From contig QANZ01023112.1 in the NCBI GenBank assembly GCA_003254925.1, positions 2,477-66,476 on the forward strand: a stretch of 64,000 nucleotides of DNA, written 5' to 3'. The notes beneath the pieces were generated by a model. The model was not told the origin of the DNA and did not search any database. It was given only the letters and a program-made list of their open reading frames with translations. The position numbers and the translations under genes were made by a program. This DNA comes from Chamaecrista fasciculata. Its lineage: Eukaryota; Streptophyta; Magnoliopsida; Fabales; Fabaceae. This document shows positions 10,822-21,846 of this stretch, one piece after another (within the stretch, counting starts at the first letter, position 1; each line of letters opens with the position of its first letter).

Positions 10822-13800
10822 AAATTGGTTTGGTTATGAAAGTAGAATTGTTGTAACTACAAGAGATAGGCATTTGCTACAAGCTCATGGCATTGAAAGA
10901 TTATATGAGGCAAAAGGATTAGATCATAAAGAAGCCAATGAATTGCTCAGCTGGAATGCTTTTAGAAGTAATCGGGTGATACCAAACTACAATGATGTTT
11001 TCGAGCGTGCAATATTTATTTGTAATGGACTTCCTTTGGCTTTAGAAATTGTGGGTTCTAACTTATATGGTAAACCATTAGATGAATGGCAATCTTCATT
11101 GGATTCTTACAAAAGAATTCCAGATGAAAATATTCAAGCTATTCTTAGAAAGAGCTATGATGATTTGAAGGGAAATGAGAAGGAAATTTTCCTTGACATA
11201 GCTTGTTTCTTTAAAGGTTATGAATTGAGTTGTGTCAAAGATATAATATTGAACGGTCGTGGCTTCTTCCCAGGATATGGCATTGGAGTATTGGTTGAAA
11301 AATCTCTCATAAAGATTGATCAATTTGGAATTGTGAGAATGCATGACTTGATAGAGGATATGGTTTGAGAAATTGTTCGACAAGAATCATTGATAGAGCC
11401 TGGAAAACGTAGTAGATTGTGGTTTCATGAGGATATTCTTCAAGTTCTCGAAGAGAACAATGTATGTATATGTTTTTTTTTTTTTTACTTTTTGTATGTT
11501 GGATCTGGGCTGAGTGGAAATTTGAACACTTATAAAAGAAGAGAAAAAGGGAAAATGAGTGCAGGTGGGCTTGACAGAATTGGGCCAGATATTGTGGAGC
11601 CCAAGTTCTACCAAATGAGAAGGAAGAGAGAGAAGAAGAATGGCGTAACGGTTTCTGTCTCTGACACAGTAGTGGAGGCAAGGGGAGAGGCTGTGTAGTA
11701 CGTATGCCTTTAATATGGGAGGAGGGCTGTATGGTCAGGGTAGGCAGAATTTGAGTAGGGAAATTGGGGGAGAGACTGGCCTCTCGAATGCCAGATTATG
11801 TTACTGCTTTGTTAGCTGTTCTTGTGTGTTCTTGTCTTGAATTTGAGGTGTTTAGCTGTGTGTGAGCTGTTGTTGCATTTTCTTGACTGTTGAAGGGCTG
11901 TATCTATCTGTGATATATTGAAATATAGCCTATTTTGAGTGATTATCTCTATTTCAGCTTCATCTATATCATAGTTTCTATCATTGTACAAAGTTGAAAC
12001 TCAAAGAAAAATTTTATAGAGGACATAATTTAGAAATTTACTTGAATATGCATATATTCAATGCACATTTTGATTAAGTGATACTTTGGCATAAAAGGGA
12101 ACTGATAAAATCGAAGTGATCATGCTACAACAGTCGAAAAGTTAACAAGTGCATTGGAAAGGAAGTGAGTTGGAGAAGATGATAAATCTCAAAATACTTG
12201 TCATTGAAAGTACTCACTTTTCCAAAGGGCCTAAGCATCTCCCAAAAAGTTTGAGAGTGCTGAAATGGTAAGAATATCCTTCATCATCTCTACCACCTAC
12301 GTATGATCCACGAAAACTTGTCATGCTGGACTTGAGTCCCAGTTGCTTTAGATTCAACAAACAACCAGTGGTATGTGCAACTGCAAATCAATCTCTATGT
12401 ACGTTTGGGTTGTTTATATATTTGTAAATTGCACAAAATTCTTATAACTAAATTTCCTTTTTTTTTTTTTTTCTGCAGGCATATGAGTGTTTAAGTAAAT
12501 TTAATTTAATGGGTTGCAAATTCTTAAAAGAAGTACCAGACATATCTGGAGTTGTAAATTTAAGGGAATTTCATCTAAAAAATTACAAGAATTTAGTTGA
12601 AGTTCATGATTCCCTTGGGTTTCTTGATAAGCTTCAAGTGTTGAGTTTTGCTGGATGCACAAATCTTAGTGTTCTTCCCCCCCATTTCAAGTTAACTTCT
12701 CTTGAACAACTATCTCTAAATCGGTGCCGGAGTCTGAGTAGTTTCCCCAGTATAATAGAACCAATGCAACATATAAGAGGTTTTGAATTTCGATGGTGTG
12801 GTTTAGAAGAATTGTCATTTTTGTTTAGTATATATAGTTTCCCAATACTTGAGAGACTAACAGCTCGTAACCATGGATGGAATGTATGTATGACATCGGG
12901 CCAAGGGGACGAACAAGATAGAGTATTCTCGTCATCATCTTCAAGCATTAAAGCTGTTAAATTTGGAGACTTCAGTTTGCCAAATCAGCTTTTTGCTACA
13001 TTTATTCCTTGCTTACCCAATTTGCGGTATTTATCTATAACCTGGAGTAATTTCACAATCCTTCCTGCATGTATCAGTGAATGTCGCTTTCTACGGAGTC
13101 TTGTTTTGGATAATTGCTCTTTTCTCCGAGAAATTAGAGGGATTCCGCCGAACTTAAAATATCTCTCAGCAACAAACTGCATAAACTTGACTTACCAATC
13201 TCAAAACATATTACTTAGTCAGGTATGATTTCAAATTTGTATTCTCAGTGTTTCTTTATAATCTGCTAAAACTGATGTTACATTAAATCATGTGTGGTGA
13301 ACTGGGAGAAGGTATTGCATGAAGGTGGAGCTACAGATTTTTGTTTGCCTGGATTTGTATTCCAAAATAGTTTGACTACCTTAGTAGGGGATCAACCTTG
13401 TCTTTTTGGTTTTGTGAGAAATTCTCATCCTTGACTCTATGTGTTGTTGGAGTATCGGATGATTCAGATAGATTTCCTGTGTTTAGATTCAACTTGCTCA
13501 TAAATGGCATTCAACGACTCCATTTCCATTCGATTGCACAATCAGTGCTTGACACGCAACATGTATTTCTATTCGATCTGAAACTCAAATTTGATAATGG
13601 TGAAATGGAAAGAATATACATAGGGGATGGATGGAACCATGTTGAGCTCTCATACATAGAACCTCTTAATGGGGATTTTCCACTTGCTGGCTTGCAGGAG
13701 AAAGCAACTATAAAATGGATTGGAGTTCATGCACAAAAGCAAAACACTAGCATACAGAATATCCGATTTGCAAATCCTAAGCCTCCGAAGAGAACATTAG

Positions 13801-14381
13801 ATGATTTCTTGAACTGCAATAAGAGTTTGTACCTAAATTGCTATCCATTGCAGAAAAAATTGCGTGCAAGGAAAGACATGGAAGTTTGTGAAGCAACGGA
13901 TACACTGCTGCAGCAAGGTCAAAACAATGGTTATCATCGTAAGTTAGTATCAAAGAGTTTATGGAAGGAAATTAGCAGCCTAGGAACTCCTCTAAAAATC
14001 AAAATGCTAATGTGGAGTATCTTTGAAAATTCTTTGCCAACTTATGAGTATCTGTTCAGAAGGAAACTTTTAGATAGCCCACTTTGTCCCATTTGTGGAA
14101 AGGAACTTGAAACCGTAGAACATGTGTTCCTGAAATGTGCATGGACTCGACCTATTTGGTTTGGAAGTAATGTTCAGTGGAGTGTGGAGGTAGATTCAGT
14201 GCAGAGCTTTCTAGTTTGGCTTTTCCAGAAACTTGAAGAAATAAAAGGGGTGCATCCTAACGTGAACCAAGTCTATGGTCTAGTGATGTCTATTATTTGG
14301 GCTATTTGGAAGGGAAGGAATGAGTTTGTTCTTGAAGACCAACCCGTTAATCCTCTGTGTGCATTAATGTACTATGAGTAA
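10822..14381 (+). pseudogene. TNL copy B: NB-ARC (partial), LRR, C-JID and zf-RVT tail
   Basis: A headless TNL copy joined directly to the gypsy internal region. Exon 2 part 10822-11461 covers RNBS-B (SRIVVTTRDRHLL), GLPLAL, and MHD. Intron 2 holds the gypsy LTR 11497-11983. Exon 3 is 12098-12370 (273 bp, the same length as in gene C), exon 4 is 12479-13222 (LRRs; PDISGVVNLREFHLKN onwards), and the last exon runs to 14381. Host-gene lesions: an in-frame stop at the MHD end (DMV then TGA), stops in exon 3, and a one-base loss near the start of the last exon. The last part stays open: C-JID (STLSFWFCEKFSS), the linker RTLDDFLNCNKS, and then a zf-RVT domain (LWKEISSL from about 13959; LCPICGKELETVEHVFLKC near 14080) followed by IIWAIWKGRNEFVLE and stop. 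There is no RT or RNase H. Family call firm; functional status: pseudogene. Confidence 0.88.
11497..11983 (+). repeat. Gypsy LTR (3' or solo) with flanking TTGTA
   Basis: 487 bp, TGTTGG...TCTATCA, flanked on both sides by TTGTA (11492-11496 and 11984-11988). Seen alone it looks like a solo LTR in TNL intron 2. Its only differences from the 5' LTR are a handful of substitutions and one single-base length change. Confidence 0.9.
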
Positions 14382-15360
14382 AGGTTGTGCTTCTTAGCGA
14401 GCATGTACCATGTCACCCTCATGAATATAAGAAAATTCTTGTACGTACTTATGTGCATCAGAGTTGCTTTAGACTGAATGAACAACTCATGGTATGTGCA
14501 ATTTGCCAAAATTCTCCTTTTGATTTAGTTGTCCTACATATTTATTAGGGTAAATTACACTTTGGTATCCTGAGGTATGAACCAGTTCTATTTTGGTATC
14601 ATGTTCTTTAAAAAGTGACATTTTGGTATTTTGTTCTATTAGCACTTCGGTACCTAAAACTTTTTTTTAGTTACCTCTTGAAGGAAGAAAACATGTGCAA
14701 GTTATGTGCATGGTCAAAAACACGAAAGATCACCATCCTAAACTCAGATTTCACAATTCAGTCTCCAAAAAACACGATTCAGCCTCCAAAAAACACGATT
14801 CAATATGTACTTGAAGGTAGATGATTTTGTGTTTTTTTAGACACAATCGTGAAATCTGAGTTTACGAGTTGTGTTTTTTACCATGCACGTGATTTGTACG
14901 TGCTTTTTTCTGTCAAAAGGTAACAGAAAAAGAGTTCTAGGTACCAAAGAGCTAACGACGAATAAAACGGGGTACCAAAATGTCATTTTAAAAGAACAAG
15001 GTACCAAAGTGGAACTAGTCCATACCTTAGGGTACCAAAGTGTAATTTATCCTATTTATTATTTGCTTGAAAGTTGGATACCTTTTTTTTTCTTTTGCTT
15101 GGCAGAGGCATGAGTTGTTGAGTAAGATGGAATTAAGTGGAGGAAAATTTTTAAAAGTACCAGGTAGAGCCCATAATTTAAAGGGCTACATCTTACTGAT
15201 TGCTCTAAATTGTTATAGTCCACGATTCCCTTGGATTTCTTGATGAACTTTGAAAGCCGAGTTTTTCTAGATGCACCAAGTATTCATCCTTGGTGAATCA
15301 TGTTAACTTCCTCACTGCATTATTCTAACCTTCTTTGAGTCTAAGGAGTTTACTGAAATC
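14382..15360 (+). pseudogene. TNL exon 3/exon 4 (LRR) fragment
   Basis: Directly after TNL-B, 14400-14495 resembles the end of exon 3 (AGTTGCTTTAGACTGAATGAACAA followed by a GTATGTGC donor, as in B and C). After a MITE, 15100-15107 gives an acceptor-like TTGGCAG, and 15108-15350 resembles the start of the LRR exon (HELLSKMELSGGKFLKVPG, then a decayed copy of the DSLGFLDKL region). The frame is lost early. It is a remnant of a further tandem TNL copy. Positions 15350-15410 share wording with 37945-37990, suggesting that a common downstream sequence was duplicated too. Confidence 0.7.
14548..15052. mobile_element. Mutator-like foldback MITE with 9-bp TSD
   Basis: The ends GGGTAAATTACACTTTGG and, reversed, GGATAAATTACACTTTGG continue into about 85-bp arms of GGTATC/GGTACC phrases. 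A perfect 9-bp duplication TATTTATTA lies at 14539-14547 and 15053-15061. It sits in the intron between the two TNL fragment pieces. The 505-bp body is non-coding. Confidence 0.88.
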
Positions 15361-15944
15361 CTAAGCCTCCAAGGAGAAGTTCATCTGGTTTCTTCTTTTT
15401 TAGGTTGTACCATCTGGTTTCTGTGTTGTTTTAGTTCTTCAAGTTTTTCTCTGTGTTTGTGCCTTACATATATACCTGAACTCGTAAAAAAGACAAAATG
15501 TCTTAAAAGTTAACATAAGTTAACCGGTATTGTGACTTTTTTTCCCCCTTGTGTCTTTTAGTGCATTTAAGCTAGAATTGTTTTGTTATTGTTAAAAGAA
15601 AAGAAGCTAGAACTGTTTTGTGTCTTTGATTAGGATGATATGCTGATAACCAAGGGGAGCAAGACGGCAAGTAGCTGAGTTTTATAGTCAAGACATATTG
15701 GTATGTATCATATTATAAGAGAATGTTCTATTTGAAAATTGTAATATAGTCAAAACTGAGTTTTGTCTTTTTAGTTTTTATTAACTAATTCATTATTTTT
15801 CAAACAATATAAATAAACATTGTTTCCAAATAGATAGGTAATCCTAACTCCTAAGTATTGTAATATTTTATGTAGGAAGAAATAAAATAATCTAATTACC
15901 TTTTGTTATGAAACTTGAAATAGATAAACAGAATACCCTTATAT
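15361..15944. other. Intergenic AT-rich DNA; nothing recognised
   Basis: No coding frame, RNA gene or element boundary is visible between the LRR fragment and the copia element. Confidence 0.5.
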
Positions 15945-15949
15945 CATTG

Positions 15950-16167
15950 AGTGAGAGAAAAGATATAATTTGTATTTCTGAATAGGATGAGTGAATAGTG
16001 CCTCATCCATACATGTATTTATATATATATTCCAATAACAGATATTTGTTACAATATATTGTATATGAGGACAGGTGTCATTATACAGCTGGCTCAAGGA
16101 ATATACACAAGGAATATAATGAAGCTAATACAATACATGAATTACAATAATATACTAAGTCTTAACA
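15950..16167 (-). repeat. Copia 3' LTR (left side)
   Basis: 218 bp, on the minus strand TGTTAAGACTTAG to CTCTCACT. Adjoins the minus-strand polypurine tract near 16168-16180. Confidence 0.9.
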
Positions 16168-19100
16168 TTCCCCCTCAAACGAGAGGGTGTTTCTACAAGC
16201 CCGAGTTTGCTTCTTAATTTTTCAAACTGAGAGATAGTTAATGCTTTAGTAAGACAATCTGCAATTTGTGCTGGAGAAGAAACATAACTCACTGTAAGGG
16301 CTCCTGAGAGTACTTGATCCCGAATGAAGTGCACGTCCAACTCAATATGCTTGCTACGAGCATGTTGAACTGGATTTGCAGCTAATGCACCAGCACTCAG
16401 GTTATCACACCAAATTACAGGAGAATGTTTAAGCTGCAACCCCAATTCAGAGAGAAGAGAAAGTAACCACTTAATTTCAGCTGCACCATCGGCTAGAGCT
16501 CGGTACTCTGATTCGGTGCTTGACCGAGAAACAACTTTCTGTTTTCTAGAGGACCACGAAACAAGAGAGTTTCCAAGATACACACACATTCCTGCCATTG
16601 AACGTCTATCATCAGTGTCAGTAGCCCAATCAGCATCAGTGTAGGCATTGAGCTGAAGGGTCGACATTCCTTGAATGTGCAAAGCAAGCTTAGGTGTTCC
16701 TTTTAAATATCTAAAGATACGCTTAACACCTTGAAAATGAATATCAGTTGGCTTTGAGAGATACTGGCTAAGCTTATTTACTGCATAAGCTATGTCCGGG
16801 CGAGTTGTAACCAAATATTGCAACGAACCAACAGCTCTCCTATATAGAGAAGGATCATCCATTGGAATGCCATCATTGCTTGAAAAATTTCGTCCGGTCA
16901 CCATGGGAGTAGGAACTGGAGTACAATTTGACATATTGAATCTTTCGAGAACATCAAATATGTATTTTTCCTGATTCAGATAGAAGCCAGTATGATCTCT
17001 AAAAATTTCAACACCTAAGAAATAATAAGCATCACCAAGATCTTTAAGAGCAAACAGATCATTTAATTTTCGAGTAAAAACAGTCAAATACTCTGGGTCA
17101 TTGCTGGTGACAAGAATATCATCAACATAGATGAGAATAAAAACATTGAGATTTTTGGACCGAAGAAAAAAAACAAGACACATCACTCTTGGCATTTTGA
17201 AAACCCCAGCTTAAGAGAGTTGACCGCAATCTATCAAACCAAGCTCTAGGAGCTTGTTTAAGTCCATATAAGGCCTTCTCTAACTTGCAGACATGGTTGG
17301 GGTGTTGGGGATCAACAAATCCATCTGGTTGCTTCATAAAAACGTGCTCTTGTAACAGGCCATTAAGAAAAGCGTTATTAACATCTAATTGTCGCACCTG
17401 CCAATTGAAAGTTGCAGCAATAGAGAGGACTACTCTGATTGTTGTGGGTTTAACAACCGGGCTAAATGTCTCACCATAATCAACACCAGGAGATTGCTGA
17501 AACCCTTTTGCTACAAGACGAGCTTTGTGTTTGAGAAGACTACCATCAGAGTTGAGTTTTGTTTTAAAAACCCATTTGGAATCTACTAGCTTCTGAGTGC
17601 CATTGTATGGGACAAGCTTCCATGTCTTGTTTTTCTGTAAAGCTACAAACTCTTCCGCCATTGCATTTCTCCATTTCTCAGACCTCAAAGCTTCTCGTAC
17701 AGAACAAGGTTCAGACAATGAAGAAGTAGGAGAAGAAGAAGATATTGGTTCAACTTTTTCAACAAAACCAATATAAGGTATTTTTGGTTTAAAAATACCA
17801 TGTTGAGACCTTGTGATGACACGTGGAGCTACTTGTGAGACACACTCTTGATCCATGTGAGAGGATTTAATATTATTTGTACCTTGTTCATGACTAGATG
17901 AAGGCAAGAGAGTCGTTGGATCATGAGGAGCATTAACCGTTGGATTTGGAGAAGGAATGGTCATTTGATTTAAAGTGTCATGTGGTGGCATTGGAGAACG
18001 CACCATTGGAGACCCATGTGACCTATGTGACGTTGGAGTTGGAGGAAAAGTGGCAATTTGATTTAATTTGTCTTGTTGTGGCCTTGGGTAGCGCACCATT
18101 AAAGACCCATGTGAAGAGGAAAGAGGCCCATGTGACAAGCTAACCAATGGGAGATGTCCACGATTTTCGGTGTGCTGATGACTTGGGGAGTGAGCTGCTG
18201 GAGAATTAAATCTAGCCGTTGGATCAGCACTATGGCCATGAGCTAGTAGCTGGCGTGTTGGAGAACGCGCACAGGACTGGGGTGAAAATTGGCGTGTTGG
18301 AGAGCATGCTGAAACATCACGTGAAGGTTGCTGCATTACAGAAGCACTTTTTGAAAAATTTTCAATTGAGGGTTGACTTGTCTCCATCCTAACAGTTGGA
18401 TCCACAGAGTCATTAATATTTGTATCAGGAGAGTGAGACTGGTTTCTCGCTAAAAGAGTCTCAGACCCCTTTAACACACCATTTTCACCATGAAAAGTAA
18501 TGAGGAAGGGAAAGCCACTCTCATCTGAGCCATTGTTATTTGAGTTACTTCTTCGATTCAGAAAACCATTTGAGCAAGGAAAATGTAAGGGATCAAACAC
18601 TACATGTCGAGACACATATATACGTCCAGTTTGGCTAAGGCACCTTGACCCTCGATGCTGTGGAGCTGGTCCAAGGTAGACACACCTTTGTGTGTGAAAC
18701 TGAAACTTCTTATCATTGTATGGTCGCAAACAAGGGTAACAAGCACACCCAAAAGGTTGAAGAGTTGCATAATCTGGTTCAGTCTTAAGTAAATTCGACA
18801 AAGGAGTTGATCCATGGAGCACAGGCGTAGGAAGTCGATTTATCAAATGCACTGATGTCTGAAATGCTTCAACCCAATAACAAAAAGGTAAGGAAGCTTG
18901 AGCAAGTAAGGTAAGTCCCATTTCTACAACATGTCTATGTTTCCTCTCTGCTCTTCCATTCTGAACCGAGGTATAAGGACATGTTAGTCGAACCTCAATG
19001 CCATTTGCTTGAGCAACAGATAAAATAGGTTTATATTCACTCCCATTATCACACTGTAATGATTTTATCTTGGTACTAAATTTGTTCTCAACAAAATTTT

Positions 19101-20155
19101 TGAAAGAGATGAAAGCATTGATTGCTTCTCCTTTGTTTTTCAGAGGATACAGCATGCTGAAAACGATTTTGCTCAGAGTGGTTGAAAGAACGATCAAATC
19201 GATAAAAGCAGCTGGTGGCAGTATGGCCAGGTTTCTCACAAACCTGACAAAAGGTACGCATTCCAGGATTGTTAGTATTTGAATGAGTATTGAAAAAGCC
19301 ATTATTGAAATTACCCCTTCTCCCTCTTCCACGACGTCCTCTAAATCCTCTAGGTCCACGCCAGGAGCCACGATTAGAGCTGTATGAACCATGTCCCATA
19401 TTGGGTGAATCAGTGCGCTGGGCAAGATGTGCAGCAGGCTGAATGGCAAGGGACGAAGATTGATTTAACTGCTCAATCCTACTTTCAAAGGAGAGCAAAG
19501 CAGAGTGAACATCAACCCAAGTCAGATTTTTTTGATTAACAAGAACAGCAACGATTGCATTATAGTCGGCATCCAAACCATTCAAGGTTTGTAAAATTAA
19601 ATCATCATCTGTAATGGGAGCACCTGCAAGAGATAACTGGTCAGAAATCATTTTCATCTTAGACAGATATTCATCCATGTTCATGGTGTGTTTCTTAGTT
19701 TGTTGGAGCTCCGACTTGAGCACCAAGACACGAGACTTCATGGAGGCACAAGTAAGATTACGAGCACCAAGCCATAAATCTCTAGCAGTTTGACAGTGGA
19801 CCAACTTAGCAACAATATCTTGTGACATAGCATTTCGAAGCCAGCCTACAAGAAGTCTATCAACAGCATTCCACTCCATGAAAGCAGGATTAGTGATGAT
19901 CTGGGAGCCCTCAGGCATCAAACGAGCGGGTGCTATAGCAGTAGAGCTAATGTGAGCTTCAAGGAGGTTGCCTTCAATGAGAGGCAGCACAATGGATTCC
20001 CACACTAAATAGTTGTCTCTATCCAGCTTGATAGAGGCACAGAGACTAGAAGAGCTAAATAATGGATATGTTTTCATGGCTTGAGCTGTGAAGGTAGAGG
20101 GAGATGGTGTTTGAGAGGAGGAAGAGACAGTAGGGGAAGTAGGGGTGTCGGCCAT
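16168..20155 (-). other. Copia gag-pol coding region
   Basis: On the minus strand: gag starts at 20155 (MADTPTSPTVSSSSQTPSPS), with a UBN2-type core (NYLVWESIVLPLIEGNLLEAH) and a knuckle (CQVCEKPGHTATSCF); then integrase-type sequence (LQCDNGSEYKPI, PYTSVQNGRAERKHRHVVE); a serine/proline-rich spacer; reverse transcriptase (WVFKTKLNSDGSLLKHKARLV, FILIYVDDILVTSN); and RNase H (YTDADWATDTDDRRSMAG, SSTESEYRALA) ending near 16155. The integrase-before-RT order marks Ty1/copia. Treated as a fossil; no further detail of its breaks is given. Confidence 0.88.
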
Positions 20156-20199
20156 GATGAGTAAGAAACCCTAGGGTTTAGGCACTAGCTCTGATACCA

Positions 20200-20417
20200 A
20201 GTGAGAGAAAAGATATAATTTGTATTTCTGAATAGGATGAGTGAATAGTGCCTCATCCATACATGTATTTATATATATATTCCAATAACAGATATTTGTT
20301 ACAATATATTGTATATGAGGACAGGTGTCATTATACAGCTGGCTCAAGGAATATACACAAGGAATATAATGAAGCTAATACAATACATGAATTACAATAA
20401 TATACTAAGTCTTAACA
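20200..20417 (-). repeat. Copia 5' LTR (right side)
   Basis: Identical to the left LTR over 218 bp; adjoins the tRNA-Met primer site (minus strand, about 20188-20199). Confidence 0.9.
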
Positions 20418-20422
20418 CATTG

Positions 20423-21599
20423 ACATTTAAATAACTTAGTTTATATTTTCTTTCAATTAGATTTATCAATTGGAAACTTGTCATTCTACTACATGGTTTT
20501 ATGTAGCTAAGGTTAGGTGGCTAAATCTGATTGCTCAAGCCTTGCAATTCCAACCTATCCTGTACAAGAAAACTGGTCTCATCACTATCCAAATTCTGGA
20601 CGAGAAAATAGTCTTAGTTGAGATGAACCATTTCTCTTTTATATGTGTTATAATAAGTGAATTGGCCAAGAGCAAATGAAAAATGTTCACTCTTTGAAAG
20701 AAAAATTAAGCACAAAAATTTATCTCTATTTTGTGACTTAGAATGAAAATTTTTTTCTATCTATTTGTTAACTCACTTTTTATGACATACACGAGCGAGA
20801 AATGGTCTATCTCAATTGTCTAGGTTATAAATAACAAAAAAAAAAATCAAACAAAATTATATTTTAGGGACCAAAACAAAACAAATGTGAAATTTTGAGG
20901 ACCAAAACAGAATAAAAAATAGTTTTAGGATAAAAAAATATAACTCGTGTTTATTTATGTGTAAATATCTTTATTAAATTTCTAAAATCCTTAGGGGAGG
21001 CATTCCAGAGAGATCGTATGCTAAGGGTTTCTTGAGGCAAATCTTTGATCGATTTGTCACAAATAAAAAGGTCAAGACCAGCACTACATTATTTAAGTTT
21101 GTCTCAATAGATATAAGGGCAAAGGAAACATTGCAAAGTACATGATGGAGATGTCAAACCTTGTTACAAAACTCAGGAACCTTAAGTTAGAATTGTGATT
21201 ACTTTCTAGTACACCTAATTCTGAACTCACACAATTTGATCAATTCAATGTTTTCCCTTCTTGGTTTCATTCTCATCTAACATCCACAAATGTATATCAT
21301 AATTGAATGTTTTACAAGAACAGATATATAAGAGACCAAAATGAAATTTTAGAAAAAATAATACCTAATATCAGCTAATTAATTAATAGAAGTTGAGATC
21401 TGGAGTAGTCTAATATTTTATTTGGTATGTTGATCAAAAATAATTTTATAATAAAAAGTTATCATGTGAGAGAGAGTAAAGTAATATATATATATAAAGA
21501 ATACATATAATAGTAAAGTGACTAAAAGATAATTTAATCAAACTTCCATGGCCAAAATAACGTTAATATAAAATAAAAATAAAACAATTAATTAAGAAA
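20423..21599. other. Intergenic; small copia gag fragment within
   Basis: No host gene. 20990-21260 is a decayed piece of copia gag, clearly related to 58220-58500 (GGCATTCCAGA..., AAGGTCAAGAC.AGCACTACATTA). 20850-20945 has GACCAAAAC phrases of a decayed foldback element. The rest is AT-rich without recognisable content. Confidence 0.55.
20990..21260 (+). mobile_element. Copia gag fragment (fossil)
   Basis: Similar at DNA level to the gag part of the copia element at 57-62 kb. Short, without LTRs nearby, and broken. Confidence 0.7.
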
Positions 21600-21846
21600 A
21601 GCCAAGTCAATGAAGTATTAATTTAATTGATATTGGTTGGCAATTACAACTGTCATTGAATTTCAAAATATAAAATAAAGAGTGAGGAGAAGTAATTGCC
21701 AAATAGAAAAACCAGCACGATTAAAGCATATATATGTATAATATAAAAAAATTGATTCGTTGGGTTGGGCCACTTATTAATTTTGCAAGAAATCAATTCC
21801 TTGGCTAGTTGTCTGCATTCCTCGCTACAGCAGCAAGCAAGCAAGC
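21600..21846 (+). promoter_or_regulatory. Shared TNL upstream block of gene D with one W-box core
   Basis: AGCCAAGTCAATGAAGTATTAATTT begins a block also found upstream of F and C (ending AAATAGAAAAACCAGCA..., then AT repeats and TTGATTCGTTGGG). AGTCAA is the reverse complement of the W-box TTGACT. Its conservation before several TNL copies suggests it is the family promoter; WRKY control is inference. Confidence 0.6.

Larger units (their letters stand above)
15950..20417 (-). mobile_element. Ty1/copia element with identical LTRs, very young, broken
   Basis: It lies on the minus strand. LTRs of 218 bp at 15950-16167 and 20200-20417 show no difference that I can see, and CATTG flanks both sides (15945-15949, 20418-20422). 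Next to the right LTR, on the minus strand, is the primer site TGGTATCAGAGC; next to the left one is a purine tract. Parts present: gag with a CCHC knuckle, part of integrase, reverse transcriptase and RNase H; I did not recognise a protease. It looks broken, with about three breaks. Identical LTRs imply insertion within very recent time (no substitution in 218 bp), so mobilisation in trans by a relative is likely. Confidence 0.92.

Noticed and set aside
13398-14381. zf-RVT sequence behind the TNL taken as a separate LINE insertion
   Set aside because: No endonuclease, reverse transcriptase, RNase H or poly-A is present; it is in frame with C-JID in gene C and shared by paralogues, so it belongs to the gene.
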